Shown piece after piece: positions 21,435 to 32,609 of a stretch of 64,000 bases of DNA. A program made the position numbers and the translations under genes. Every line of letters begins with the position of its first letter. Position 1 is the first letter of the stretch. Source of the DNA: Diadema setosum (taxonomy: Eukaryota > Echinodermata > Echinoidea > Diadematoida > Diadematidae); assembly GCA_033980235.1 (NCBI GenBank), contig CM067067.1, forward strand, positions 27,550,451-27,614,450, read 5' to 3'. The notes under the pieces were generated by a model. That model was not told where the DNA came from. It made no database searches and saw only the letters and a program-made list of their open reading frames with translations.

Positions 21435-22855
21435 ATCAACTGGTGAGCCAGATGCCACCGCTGGAGGTGGATCTCTTCGCCTCGGAGCTGAATGCTCAGC
21501 TACCCAGGTACTGCACGAGAGTGCAGGACCCCGCAGCCTGGCGGCTGGACGCCTTCTTCCAGTGGAAGGGGTTCAGAGGCTATGCATTCCCACCCTTTTC
21601 CCTCATTCCCCGCGTCCTGCGGAAGATAAGATGGGACCAGGCGACCATCCTCATAGCCCTTTGGTGGCCAAGGAGGTCATTGTTTCTAGAGCTCACAAAC
21701 CTGCTAGTGGGGAGCCCGAGGCTCCTTCCCGCTCGCCCAGACCTAATAGCGCAGCCGGTGTCGGGAGCTCTGCATCTCGGGAGCTCTGCATCCCTGACCG
21801 AGCTCGCTCCACCTGATTGCCTGGCCCTTATCAGGGAATCTGGAACTCAGGCGGGCTCGTCAGAACGAGTTGCTTCACTCGTTGCCCGCAGCTGGAGGGA
21901 ATCCACCCGGGAGGCTTACAATTCCCGTTTGGCTGGATACTATTCCTGGTGCCAATCTCACGGGGTGGATCCACGTTCGGCCCCTTTGAGAGATGTGGCG
22001 GACTTCTTGGTTTCCCTTTTCGACAAGGGTTTAACCATCTCTACCATTCGTGGTTATCGCTCTGCCATCGCGGCAGTGCATACCGGTTTCACAGATGGGT
22101 CCAGTATTTCTACTGCCCCTTCCCTCTCTGGCTTAGTCTGCGCCTTCTTGGAACGCCCTCCGTCGAGGAGATTGCTCCCATTCTGGAGCCTTCCTCTTGT
22201 GCTGGAGGCTCTCGCCAGGTCGCCTTTCGAGCCCTTAGCTGAGGCCTCCCTTAGGGATTTAACCATCAAGACAGTTTTTCTTTTGGCTATCACTTCCGGG
22301 CAGCGCCGTAGTGCACTTTATGCCCTGTCTACCCTGCAGGGCCACATACGTTGGGAATGGGCTGGCGTGCGTCTAATCCCTAACCCTTCGTTCGTGGCCA
22401 AGAATCAAACGGCAGCTTCCAGTCCGGTAGAGATCTTCATCCAACCCCTGGCCGTTCACTCCTCTATTACAGAGGATAAAGTATGGTGTCCGGTGCAGGC
22501 CCTGAAATATTACTGGGCCTGTACCAAGGACCGACGCTCCGGGGATCAACTTTTTGTAGTTACGAAGGAGCCCTTCTCTGCTGCCTCTAAAGACAACATA
22601 TCGAAGTGGAGTGTGGCCGCTATCAAAGCGGCTGGTCCAGAGGCTCTCTCCCCGGCCGAAGCGCCCTGCGCACATGACACTAGAGGGATCAGCGCTTCCT
22701 GGGCCCTATTCGCAGGAGTGTCGGTTGAGGAGATCCAAAAAGCAGCCTTTTGGCGTTCTCCCAATTCGTTCATTTCTTTTTATCTTCGGGATGTTCCTGC
22801 TGCAGTGCCCTCCTTCTCTAGGGCAGCCCTTTTGTCAGCGGCGAAGTCCCGTTGA
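21431..22855 (+). CDS. DIRS methyltransferase-like domain plus tyrosine recombinase (474 aa)
   Basis: This frame is the open continuation of the RT-RNase H polyprotein; the Met at 21431 is internal to it. Residues about 10-95 (VDLFASELNAQ, DAFFQWKGF, YAFPPFSLIPRVL) match the Dam-like N6-adenine methyltransferase domain carried by many DIRS1-group elements, with FPPF in place of the usual DPPY/NPPY. Residues about 150-474 form a lambda-integrase-type recombinase: an N-terminal SAM-like core-binding part (TREAYNSRLAGYYSWC), then Arg292 in SGQRRSALYAL, His415-x-x-Arg418, Trp441 and the nucleophile Tyr451 in FISFYLRDV. This enzyme integrates the circular DNA without target duplication. Complete catalytic set; stop at 22853-22855, just before the ICR. 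Confidence 0.92.
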   Translation: MNQLVSQMPPLEVDLFASELNAQLPRYCTRVQDPAAWRLDAFFQWKGFRGYAFPPFSLIPRVLRKIRWDQATILIALWWPRRSLFLELTNLLVGSPRLLPARPDLIAQPVSGALHLGSSASLTELAPPDCLALIRESGTQAGSSERVASLVARSWRESTREAYNSRLAGYYSWCQSHGVDPRSAPLRDVADFLVSLFDKGLTISTIRGYRSAIAAVHTGFTDGSSISTAPSLSGLVCAFLERPPSRRLLPFWSLPLVLEALARSPFEPLAEASLRDLTIKTVFLLAITSGQRRSALYALSTLQGHIRWEWAGVRLIPNPSFVAKNQTAASSPVEIFIQPLAVHSSITEDKVWCPVQALKYYWACTKDRRSGDQLFVVTKEPFSAASKDNISKWSVAAIKAAGPEALSPAEAPCAHDTRGISASWALFAGVSVEEIQKAAFWRSPNSFISFYLRDVPAAVPSFSRAALLSAAKSR

Positions 22856-22908
22856 TTACACCGCCTTACAGCCAAGCCTCCCTTGTTAGTCTGTGTTGGT
22901 CTAGCATA

Positions 22909-23000
22909 CTATAACAGATAGGTGGTCGGATGTACTGATGTAGATCATGAGGATCAGGCGTGATCCTCCTATCTACGAGGTACATCAACCACCTATCTGT
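22909..23000. repeat. DIRS internal complementary region (ICR)
   Basis: 22909-22947 is the exact reverse complement of the left end (16469-16507). 22944-23000 is the reverse complement of the right end (23208-23264) with about three mismatches. The two parts overlap in ATCA (22944-22947), the complement of the terminal TGAT. The ICR serves as template for rebuilding both ends and closing the circular intermediate in DIRS elements. Confidence 0.93.
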
Positions 23001-23067
23001 GTCCCCCCCCCCCTCCTTCCCCTCGACTGTGTGTGTCGGTTACGGGTGACCTGGTTATGTAGAACTG

Positions 23068-23264
23068 GAGGAAGAGTCATGGTGGGTGACGGGTTACGTG
23101 CGCACGTACGCGCGGCCTGGGGGACACGGGCGGTGTAAGGTAGGCTATCAGTGTTAAAGTTTTTGTTCGATGTTAGGGCAATTATAGGGATATAATAGCA
23201 TACTATAACAGATAGGTGGTCGATGTACCTCATAGATAAGAGGATCACGCCTGATCCTCATGAT
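23068..23264. repeat. DIRS right inverted terminal repeat and right-specific end
   Basis: Inner part inverts 16489-16642. The outer 40 bases (23222-23264, with GGATCACGCCTGATCC) are unique to the right end and are mirrored in the ICR. Confidence 0.92.
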
Positions 23265-24133
23265 GCACACATGTTTAACCCCTGACATTCTTACCTTTTA
23301 CATTTTTACCTGTGTATTTCTTTTAATTTAACCTCTGACATCTTTACACTAAACAAGTTAACAATTATTTTTTGGAAAAAGCTTCAAGATCATGTAGGTC
23401 ATAATCATCTATACAGGTATTAGCTGATATGTGGTGGAATATAATAATCTTTGGACCACCAGGGAGTTACATTATCCCAAGGGAAAACAATCACAACCAG
23501 GGAGAATATGACATTTACGATTCTCGTAAACAGTAGCCTGTGATGATCTGTTGACAAATCACATCCTAGTAATTGTAAAAGCCATCGAATATACTCTTTT
23601 GTAGCTATGAACATATTATTTCTGCTTTGATTTATGCTTGAAATTGACTGATTTTAAGTCAGAGACTGAGATTATTTGACTTAAAATATAACATCTCCTA
23701 TATTGTTTACATGACAATTTTTGCATCTTATTGCCTTATCAAAATGTTATTGTGTATAAATTTCCTATCATAGTTTCCATGCCAAAGTAGCTCAAAGTAT
23801 ACTGAGTTAACATTTTTTTTTTCAGAAACAGACTTTGTTTCTAACTCAAGCTTGTAAGTTCTTAATGTGTGCAGATACCCTTGCATCCACATAATTTGCA
23901 CAAGTTTATAATCAGTTTGATGTAAAAAGCCTCTTATTCGCTTGGTTGCCTACAAAATACAATGAAAATCAGAATTTACGCTTTCACTATGGTAGTGTTT
24001 TTCGTAATGATTTTCTAACCATGACCTCAGTTGTGTACTGTTTTCAAGGGAAAAACAGTCCTTTTGTAGCAAAATTGTTCCGATTTGCATCTGTTCATAT
24101 GTAGGTCCTACTGTTAGATTTGCATAATCATAT
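23265..24133. other. Unassigned AT-rich spacer
   Basis: No gene, inverted repeat or known family recognised. Confidence 0.4.
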
Positions 24134-24226
24134 TTAACCCGTTGAGGACGAGTCCCGAGTATACTCGGGCAGGTGTCTATGGGAAATGCGTGTTGTAGCA
24201 AAATCAAACCGTCCTCAACGGGTTAA
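24134..24226. mobile_element. Tiny TTAA-flanked MITE (85 bp)
   Basis: TTAA at 24134-24137 and 24223-24226; ends CCCGTTGAGGACG and reversed CGTCCTCAACGGG. An inner palindrome CCCGAGTATACTCGGG follows the left end. CCC termini with TTAA fit piggyBac-type transposition. Confidence 0.85.
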
Positions 24227-24272
24227 AGAGTGTCACTATCGATTGCTATTTTTCCCACCCTGCAAAGCATTT

Positions 24273-25030
24273 GTGACCCGCTACAACAAAAAGGTCCTAA
24301 AGTCGCGCACGGTCGAAGTCGTGAAAATCGAGTTTGAAGTCAGAGCATCATAATTGGTCAAAACTTACGATTTTATGATTTTGACATATTATTGGAGTCT
24401 GACATGTCTTCTATCATCTGTCGAAATTTTGAAGCAAAATAATGAAAGAAAAGACCAAAATATAGCATTTTTCTGGGCCTTGTTTTTTGGCGTTTCAACC
24501 AAGCAGAAACCGGTGTGAAAATTTGGATTGAGCGCCACAGACAGGCTCCGCCCCTAACAACGACCGGAGTGATCTCATTGGTCAGTTTGCTGCTTGCCGC
24601 TAACCGAAGCGTGAAGCTCGCACACTGCCAAGTCGACTGGTGCGTGCTTGCAGGGTGCGCTATGCCCAGCCGCTTCTCCTGGCATCCTGGTCACTGATTG
24701 GTCGTTGAGGAGACCGCCGACGCTGTGCTTGAATGAGCATTTCGGGGGTTGCTAGGGTTTAGCTTCTATTGTCCGGATGTGAAAACTGACTACGTGCCTC
24801 TTGATCGCGATTGCGTCGCAAGGAAAACTTTTAGGGCGCTTTTCTCGAAACAGTGATTTCCCATACGTCTCGACATGCTCTCTTTTAAACATCGATAACT
24901 CCGCACCCGATTATTTTCATAAGATGTGTTATATATCAATTTAAAGCAGAAAGATTAGGGAATTTTGTCATACAATTTTCAAATAATCGACCTCATCCGA
25001 CTTTAGGATCATTTTGTTGTAGCGGGTCAC
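24273..25030. mobile_element. TIR element (758 bp)
   Basis: Ends GTGACCCGCTACAACAAAA (24273) and its reverse (ending 25030) continue as similar sequence through GGTCCTAAAGTCG. ATTT at both borders may be the target duplication. No convincing ORF. Confidence 0.75.
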
Positions 25031-25251
25031 ATTTATGCAATGAGGGAAAATTGATATCAAAATTTATATCAAAGATCAATATGTGTCGAAATTTCACGTC
25101 TGGTGTACTTATTTACATGATTTGTGCATAAAATGCCTAAGTTAATTAAATAATAAGGAAACAATTTAAGCAACTGAAAAATGTGAGAATATTGTCTTAT
25201 TCTATTAGCTTTTTGGATATTAAGTTTAAAGCGACTTAAGACATTGTCACA

Positions 25252-28200
25252 TTAACCCATCCACGTACGGGCCTCTGTGTAATCTGTAAAATCGTGCCTG
25301 CCTAGTAAGTTGGCCATGAACTTGGGCGCGATCTTCCCTTCGGCGCGATCTACACGCGAAGAGCATTCATACGTCATTGAAAAACTGCCTGTGTCATTCC
25401 CACTAGGCAGGAGGGATGATGCGTGTACACTCGTGCTAATATGCACTTACTTGACTCAAAGCAGCACTAGTTTATGTAAATTTTATGAAAAGAAATAATA
25501 AACTGTGCAGGAATTATATAAAAAAATATTGTTTCTGTGTATTTCATTCATAAATCCTCTTCATTTCAAGCCATCTGTAATCACATCTTACCCACTTGCG
25601 AATAGACGTGTCCAAAGTGTCCTCGAGCCCCCAGAGATAGCTCTGGAACATTCCATTCAATGACGGGGTTTTTACTTTGCAACGTTACCTAATAACGCTC
25701 ATGTAAGCAAGATCTTGCTATGGCTAATCTATTTTGTAATGTATCATAATCTATCTATGCTGAGATAGCCTAATTCAAATTTGCAGAGACATAGAAAAAG
25801 ATTGTTTTACAATCGTGATACGTTCAACTACTCATTTACCCTGTGCTGAAATCCGCATGTCTGCTCCGCACATGTTATCGCTATCGCTCAAACTTCGATC
25901 GCGATGGCTTGTGTGTATGTGTGTGACGACGTGTGTGGAGTAGCCTGGGGCTGAAAAAACACGCAGCTAGCTCCACGTGGTGTGGCAAAAAAAAATCGGA
26001 CGTTCGAAGTCATACATTCAAGAGCTAAAACAGACAAATAGCGAATTCAAAGTCCACTGAAAAGGTCTTGACACTGTAATGTATGTTCCAAAATCATGTC
26101 TGGCTTAGTTTTGGGAGAATTTTCTATACGCACGAGATCAGGAATGAGATCGGTGAACTGGCTACAACGTGTGTACTGTGCGCGGTGAACATGCACTGTG
26201 ACTGGCTTGCACATGGCAGCTAGCCAGGTGAGAGTGCGGCAAGAACGCTAGGAATGCACCCGAGATGCGGTGTGCTGCAAATTCTTGGGGTGAAATTAGA
26301 CTTCCTTGTTCAGCCCGTCTAGTATTTATATTTTTTAAAATAACTCTAATTCTTCATAAAATCACGATAAAAAGACTTCAGATATTCATATATATTTTAG
26401 AAGCGTAATATGAAGTATTTTGGCTTTTTTTCAGTCCAAGAAAAAAAATTAATAATTTGAATAAAAAAATAATAAATAATCGTTCTTGACTCAAGTCTAA
26501 TTTCCTGCGCCTTCTTGCAGTTATCCCGCAGTTGCCCATGGATACGATGCATATATAATCAGTTGTTTACGGAGTCGTACCAATGTACCACCCTACTGCT
26601 CTTGTTCAAATTGAGAGGATTGTTATTTTATCGGTGGCATTTATAGTTTTATAACCTCATCCAATAAAAAAAGACAAATTCAAACATCAAATGGTGTGAC
26701 AGTTTTTGTTAGAATTCCCTATCAATATCAACTTGTTGCCAGGATAGTTTTCAGATTTCACTTGCTTCATTATCGAAGCTGTTTGACATTTGAAAGAACT
26801 GCTCCATAAGAAATCACCTTTCATTTGTTATTTATTTTCACAAACAAGTATTTTGGTCACTTATATATTTTTCATTTTTATTTCAATGTCATGATATTTC
26901 ATGATGGTATGTGTTCTGTCTTATTTACATGGCAAGATGGGATTTTTTTTTTCCATCCAGGGTCAATGAAGAAAGTGACAGGAAGGAAACCAAAAGGATA
27001 GGGAGAAAATGAAAAGGATAGAATAAAACACCTGATCAGCAGGTTCTTTATTACAATGGTGAATGAGTACATCAGAATTTTAGTACAGTTCTAAATAATT
27101 TATCAGTTGAAAAATGAGCAAAGAAAATGAATTTCGTCGAGTTCTAAATGAAAACTAAATTAGCATCGCCATTTAGGCCTAGAATCTAGATCTAATATTT
27201 ACTACAGAATAGACCTGATGCAAACTTGTTGTCAAGCTTTTGGTCGAGTTTCTTCAGAGACACGAATTTTGGGTTTGTAGCACTAGATACCTGAGTGAAT
27301 AAGAAAAAGGAAAAAATTATAAATAATGCAGGTCTCTAGACCACTCCCGTGCACGAGCGAGCATCAGCCCCGTTTCTTGACTTCAGTGTCGCTCTCGTCA
27401 TTGGCCTAGGCTAGGCTACTCGTGTCGTAGTTTTACTCACCATCATCAACGTCATGCATGGTTACACGAAATAAATTGCATCTTGCCATCACCTCCACCA
27501 CAGCAAAACCGTGAATATCACTCCCATCATAGTCACTCTCAGCTCACAAAACACATCAGCAAACGATACAGACATCGCAGACCTAGCTAACTAGCTCTAA
27601 ACATAGTTGTAATTACGCTACGTTGGACATAAAAATGAAACGGAGGTGAAAAACTAGTAATGAATACACAAAGATCATCAACGATGGCATTTTACCGTAG
27701 AAAAAATACACAGAACATCTTGCACTGCAAAAAAAAATCGAGGTAAAAAACTACGATGAGGAAAACTAGGGTGAAAACACGATGCTTGGAAGACGAACGA
27801 TGAAGACACTTTACGGTAAAAATGCTTACACGGAAACAAACGAGTGGGTATCACACAAACTACGATGTTCTCTCGCACACGTAGATGAGCTACATCGTGT
27901 TCAATCCAAAAACTCAACAAACACTAGGACAAAAACTCACCTCTAAATTGTTGCAAACGAGATAGTCACCGAGAAAAATGAACAAAACACTCTCAGAAGT
28001 ACGATTGTACTCTGAGAATAAAAGATATAGAATGATACGAAAGCAAAAGAGAGAAAAGAGAGAGAAATGGACGGGAAACCTAGAGAAGTTACCCACACTC
28101 ACTAACGTAAATGGAATTCAACACACACACACACACGTACGTACGTACACACCGTACGTACACACAAGGATCAAGAGCTCGTGTATAGAGATATCGTCAA

Positions 28201-28528
28201 GCACTCTATGAGGAGATCGATATCACCGATACCTCGCGTAAGGAATCACTGCAGTTGCTGGGGCAACAAAGATACATGCGCGCTGTAAACATGAATATTG
28301 ATTAGTTTCTCAGCAGGCTCGAACCCCTGGCAGGTGTTTTGGCCAATAAGAGACATTCTAAAATAGGTTTCTTTGCATAAATTTTTTTTCTGAGTCCCAG
28401 TAAGGATCTCTGTGATTGGCTAAAATTATTCTACAGCTCCTGGCCAAGCCTGAGGTCTGAGGACGCCCTCTTTTGGTCATAAATAATGCATCCCACGTTT
28501 TTTGTGGGATGAGACGTGGATGGGTTAA
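25252..28528. mobile_element. 3.27-kb TTAA-flanked element, piggyBac-like, non-autonomous
   Basis: TTAA at 25252-25255 and 28525-28528 with inverted CCCATCCACGT ends immediately inside. CCC ends plus TTAA match piggyBac. The interior contains no transposase-length frame. It has a CA/ACGT simple repeat at 28120-28165, small frames without domains, and no second recognised insertion. It sits directly against the dispersed repeat beginning at 28529. Confidence 0.6.
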
Positions 28529-29045
28529 GGCTTTTTGTTTGTTCTGATTATATATAGATGTGTAGGTATTGATATGCATATTATGCAAATAACAGGTTGT
28601 TTGCATAGAGACAGTTTGTCTCTTCAGATGAATTATTTACTTTTGACCCAAGGAACATCCATCCCAGGTTCAAACTTTGTACTACAAGATCCAGTGCTTA
28701 ATAGTTCAGAAATTCTTTCAAAAATGCAGATTTTTGCACAATAACTTGCATAATTATGCACATTTTATGTTTATTTACATAGGTATGAAATCAATTTTTG
28801 CAGGAATTTTTTCCACTTACTCTATAGAATACTTTTACCAAATTAGGTATTTCCGCTGGATGCACATATATTTTTTAATAATTTTTATATGTATTTCTGC
28901 ATAAATTATGCAAATTAAGGCTTATTTGCATAGATACAGAGTGTCTCTTTAGATGAAAAATTTTCAATTGCCCTATGGAACATCTGTGCCAAGCAGGACA
29001 TTTGTACTAAAAAATGCAGCATTTACCCCCTTAGCAAGTCTACTA
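28529..29045 (+). repeat. Dispersed repeat, copy 2 (inverse of 7150-7690)
   Basis: Same family as 7150-7690 in opposite orientation; begins right after the TTAA at 28525-28528. Non-coding, AT-rich. Confidence 0.8.
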
Positions 29046-29130
29046 TATGGAACAATCTCTCCCTTACCATTAGATGCATTCCAGATTTTGATAAATTCAA
29101 ATGTTTTAAAAACTAATCTTTTTATATGAT

Positions 29131-29490
29131 ACCGTATTTCTGTATCTGTATCTGTATGGTTTAGTCAGCAAAAGAAGAAGACACATCCACGCTAACTTGT
29201 TAAGGAGCACTAAGTGTGGACAGAGCGTGACTATTGAAATTGCTTCAAATTTTGCTTAAACAGGGACAATGATGGACATTGAACCACTGCGTTAGGGAGT
29301 TGGTTCCAGTCTTTAACAGTCGTTATGAAGAATGAATCCCGAAAAACTGTAGATCTGTGCCGTTTTGGGGTAAATTTTTGATTATTACCTCTGGTGTCGT
29401 GTGTTGGGTTGAACGTAATCGTACAGGGGGACATTGACTAGACCATTTTTCATTTGGAGTGATTCCCAGCCCAACTCGGATAATTCCCAA
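29131..29490 (-). pseudogene. LINE ORF2 C-terminal fragment with ATACAG-type tail
   Basis: On the minus strand, TRGNNQKFTPKR, VFRDSFFITTVKDWNQLP and SLSLFKQNLKQF (29231-29410) form the familiar extreme C-terminus of CR1/Rex-like ORF2 proteins. Upstream residues of the same region lie in a neighbouring frame with a stop, so the fragment is decayed. The 3' UTR ends near 29131 in ATACAGATACAGATACAG, a tandem tail used by such LINEs. Only the last part of the element remains. Confidence 0.7.
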
Positions 29491-30283
29491 CTCGGAGCTG
29501 GAAAGACAATAATTTGCCTGTGCTAGCGTATAGGCCACACCCAGACTACTGGTTTATTTTTGTCAAGCCCACTGGAGGTGAGGGGAGACTAAGGGATCGC
29601 CTGCGCCATCTCTCTGTCCGTTGTCTGTCTGTGACGCTACAAAGACTTGAATAACTCTGTAGTGACGACTTCAATTTCAATCAAACTTAGAGGGAAGATC
29701 GAGTGGTTGTACAGAGTTACATTTTACCTAATATGAAGGTCATCTCAAGGTCAAAGATGTCTCTTTTGGAATTGTAATTTGTAATTGTAATTTGACAATT
29801 AAAAATAAATCCAGTGAGCTTTGAACACAACATTTCTTTAAAAAATAAAAAAAAAACAATGTCTAAATTAAAAGGTAGCGTACAAGATGAAATGCCACTA
29901 AATACATAAGCAACAAATTGAATCTTATACTAGTATATAAAGTTCTGTCCCTTGATTTTCCCATGACCATTGAAGGTGCCCTTGACACGACCAAATTTAA
30001 AAGAATTCTAGGTGTAAGGCTCATTTTAACTTCAAATTATGCCTTTTTAAGTGTGAACTTTGACCCTAATTTGCATAACCAAAATTGCTATGTATGAATT
30101 TGCTGTTATTAGATAATAATAATCAGTTTGACAAACTCTACCAGCTTGTAAAATTTTACAGCAATCGAAGCATTGGCAAACAAAGGGAAATTGTGTGTGT
30201 GGGGGATATGTATACTTGATGAAATAATTTCATGTTAAATGACATCAGAGTGAGGCTGAACTGCAAAAAAAAAGGGGGAAAAA
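29491..30283. other. Unassigned AT-rich spacer with dispersed-repeat character
   Basis: Contains a GTAATTTGTAATTGTAATTTG repeat near 29775 and no supported gene. Confidence 0.4.
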
Positions 30284-30364
30284 TAGTGCCCTGTGGGGTT
30301 CAAACCTGGGTCCTCTGGTATAGTAATATATAAAGCATACAGCGCACTAGCCAATTGAGCCACA
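30284..30364 (-). repeat. tRNA-derived sequence (SINE-like or tRNA pseudogene)
   Basis: The minus strand has a box-A-like GTGGCTCAATTGG and box-B-like GGTTTGAACCC at tRNA spacing, but the T stem and acceptor do not pair well and the anticodon region is long. The sequence to its right (30365-30730) resembles that next to the second tRNA-like sequence (42486), including ATAACACGTAAACT and GACGTCAT, so both belong to one repeat family. Confidence 0.5.
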
Positions 30365-30875
30365 TGGCTCTTCCCATGCACTCAGTGCTGTGAAACGTAA
30401 GATTGAATAGGGCAGAGGAATACAAAAATTCTTTGTCTTGATTCCATTCACAAATTTACTTTGATATAGAAATATTCACCCTGATAAGGGCATCTGATCA
30501 ACACTCAAATTCACTATTATGAAAATATGTTGTCTCAGCTATGACATATTTAACTTTCAGAGGAAATAGAGCGAAATCAAATGATATACAGCTTCCAGAA
30601 CATTGTCAAGTCAATGCATGAATGGGAGAAAAAAAATCACCTCTCATAGATATAACACGTAAACTCAGCAAATTTTGATACTTTGCATTTAATCAAAATT
30701 TTCAATTTGTTGACGTCATCAAATTCAAAAACAATATTGCTGACTCAAAAGACAATTCTACAAAGTACAGCATATGATTGAGTGTCACAAGATGCGGAGA
30801 TAAATGAAGCAACAACTACAAATTTCACATTCAGACTGTAACCATATATTACGAGAGCTAAGTATATCTCATATC

Positions 30876-32609
30876 TATAGACCGATTCAAGCGACTGTTC
30901 ATGGAAGTGCGCCCTCTTAAGGCGATGCCATAACTGGGGGCCAAACAGGCCGGGTCGGCAAGCGCCCTGCGTGCGTGGCAAGGGTGCCAGCGGCAGCCAG
31001 TGCTTTTACCACGCGGCGCCAGCCGGCCAGCTAGCTATCTCTAGCTAGCTAGCTATCTCTTTCAAGGTAAATATCGGTACGATCCGTGAATGTTTGTAGA
31101 CTCTATTTCTTTGGCGATGACTTGGGTACTCGCGTGTAAGCCCCGTATATTCACATTTGTGTAAGACTTGCAAGAGAATAAAAACCGCTGGGGAGAATTA
31201 TTGCTAGGCGCAGGCAGACGTCTTGCTAATAAGCCTAGGCTGTTGACAAGTTAACTGATATAATTAAATACAAATAATGAATAAGAATCTTGAGCTAGAT
31301 ATGGTGCAATATTGCAAGCTATCAGTTAACTTAACCTTTTTAGGGCAGGCTTTTGCCTTTACTCGGGAGTGTCGGGCCAGCAGGGTAGAATCTGTCTAAC
31401 GTTAGATCTTGTCTAGAAATCTAGGCAAGAGTCCAGACTAGATCTAGACATATTGACTTCTAGAACCCTACATCCTATATCATTTTCGGTTGTCGATAAC
31501 TTCAGGCAAGCCTAACTGAGTAAACCAAACGGAATATAAATCTAGGCGTTTCTAGGCTGTAGGGCCTATATGCCTAAACTTAAGTTACGACTACGTCGCC
31601 TGATGTCTACAACCGAAACTTCTACTGTTTTAGGTCTAAGTAACCTTGCATAACATCACGCTAACGCCTAATATTAGAATCTACAAAAGTGATTTTCAAA
31701 TCATACTTTCTTAGTATGATTATGAAACAGATGTTTGCCACCATCCATGGTTTAATATTTATAAGTATCACTTTATCAAAAGTCAAATTCAGAGTTCCAG
31801 GCCAAAATTGAATAGGCCTATGGTCAATTCAGTGCTGAACATTGAAGAAGTGAAAACAATATAAGAATTTAACGCATCTTGAAACATTTATTTAGCTGTA
31901 GTGTAGGCTGTAAAATGTTTGTCATGAATAAAGTCTAGCCAGGAAGTGGATTCTAACTTTGGCAAGTAGGACACCAAGGATTAAAAAAAAAAAAAAAATC
32001 GGTGAATTATCAAATTCTTTGATCTAAACTTGTCTTCTAAGATGAACAACATATTTTACGAATATGCAGTGATAACCTAATTAAATAGAGAATCTAGTAG
32101 ACATAGTTTGTTTCGAAATCTGTGCATTTCTATACCGTTGTATTTCACTTAATTGTCTTTAATTTTGCCTTTATTTATCATGCGTCAGCGGTGTCTGAAT
32201 TTCACACACTGCCGTGCAGCTTCCATTTCCATTTTTTTCCTGTTATTTGTGCACCCAACAACTGCACAATGTGTTTTCCTGATCCTTCCTTTGAAGCTAT
32301 CAAAGTAGATCAATATGCCTGAATCACTCAGTTTGTCCAAAAGAAAGGCATTAAAGGCCGCTGAATGACTCTTCCACACAGTGAGTAAACAATCACAATA
32401 TTAGCGCGGCGCCAGCGGTCGCCGGCCGCGGCGCAGCGGCTGCGCCCGGCTAACTATGCGCGATGGGTACGCTAGGCCGCTGAGCTGCAAGTGCAACTCG
32501 CTGGGTAGCTAGCTCGCTGGAAGCCCCCGTTGGCCCCCAGTTATGGCGACCGTTATAGCGCCGCTAGCGGCGGTAGGTGAATAGGTCATCGAAATTGAAT
32601 CGGTCTATA
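30876..32609. mobile_element. TIR element with GC-rich ends (1.73 kb)
   Basis: Inverted ends TATAGACCGATTCAA (30876-30890 and reversed 32595-32609) and a second inverted block GCCATAACTGGGGGCCAA (about 30928, reversed near 32535). TA at the borders suits a Tc1/mariner-type insertion. The ends are GC-rich (GCTAGCTAGCTAGCTA near 31040; GCGGCGCCAGCGG near 32405), the middle AT-rich. No ORF of note. Confidence 0.6.

Larger units (their letters stand above)
16469..23264 (+). mobile_element. DIRS1-like retrotransposon with both ends and ICR (about 6.8 kb)
   Basis: All hallmarks of the DIRS order are present: inverted terminal repeats (16489-16642 against 23068-23223), an internal complementary region (22909-23000) that equals the joined outer ends, and genes in the order gag-like, RT-RNase H, methyltransferase-like, tyrosine recombinase. 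TGAT occurs at both outer borders (16469-16472 and 23261-23264) and once at the ICR junction, fitting recombinase-mediated integration of a circle without a target duplication. The GC content is much higher than the surroundings. The coding region is frameshifted, so this copy looks inactive although its repeats are nearly identical. Confidence 0.93.
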
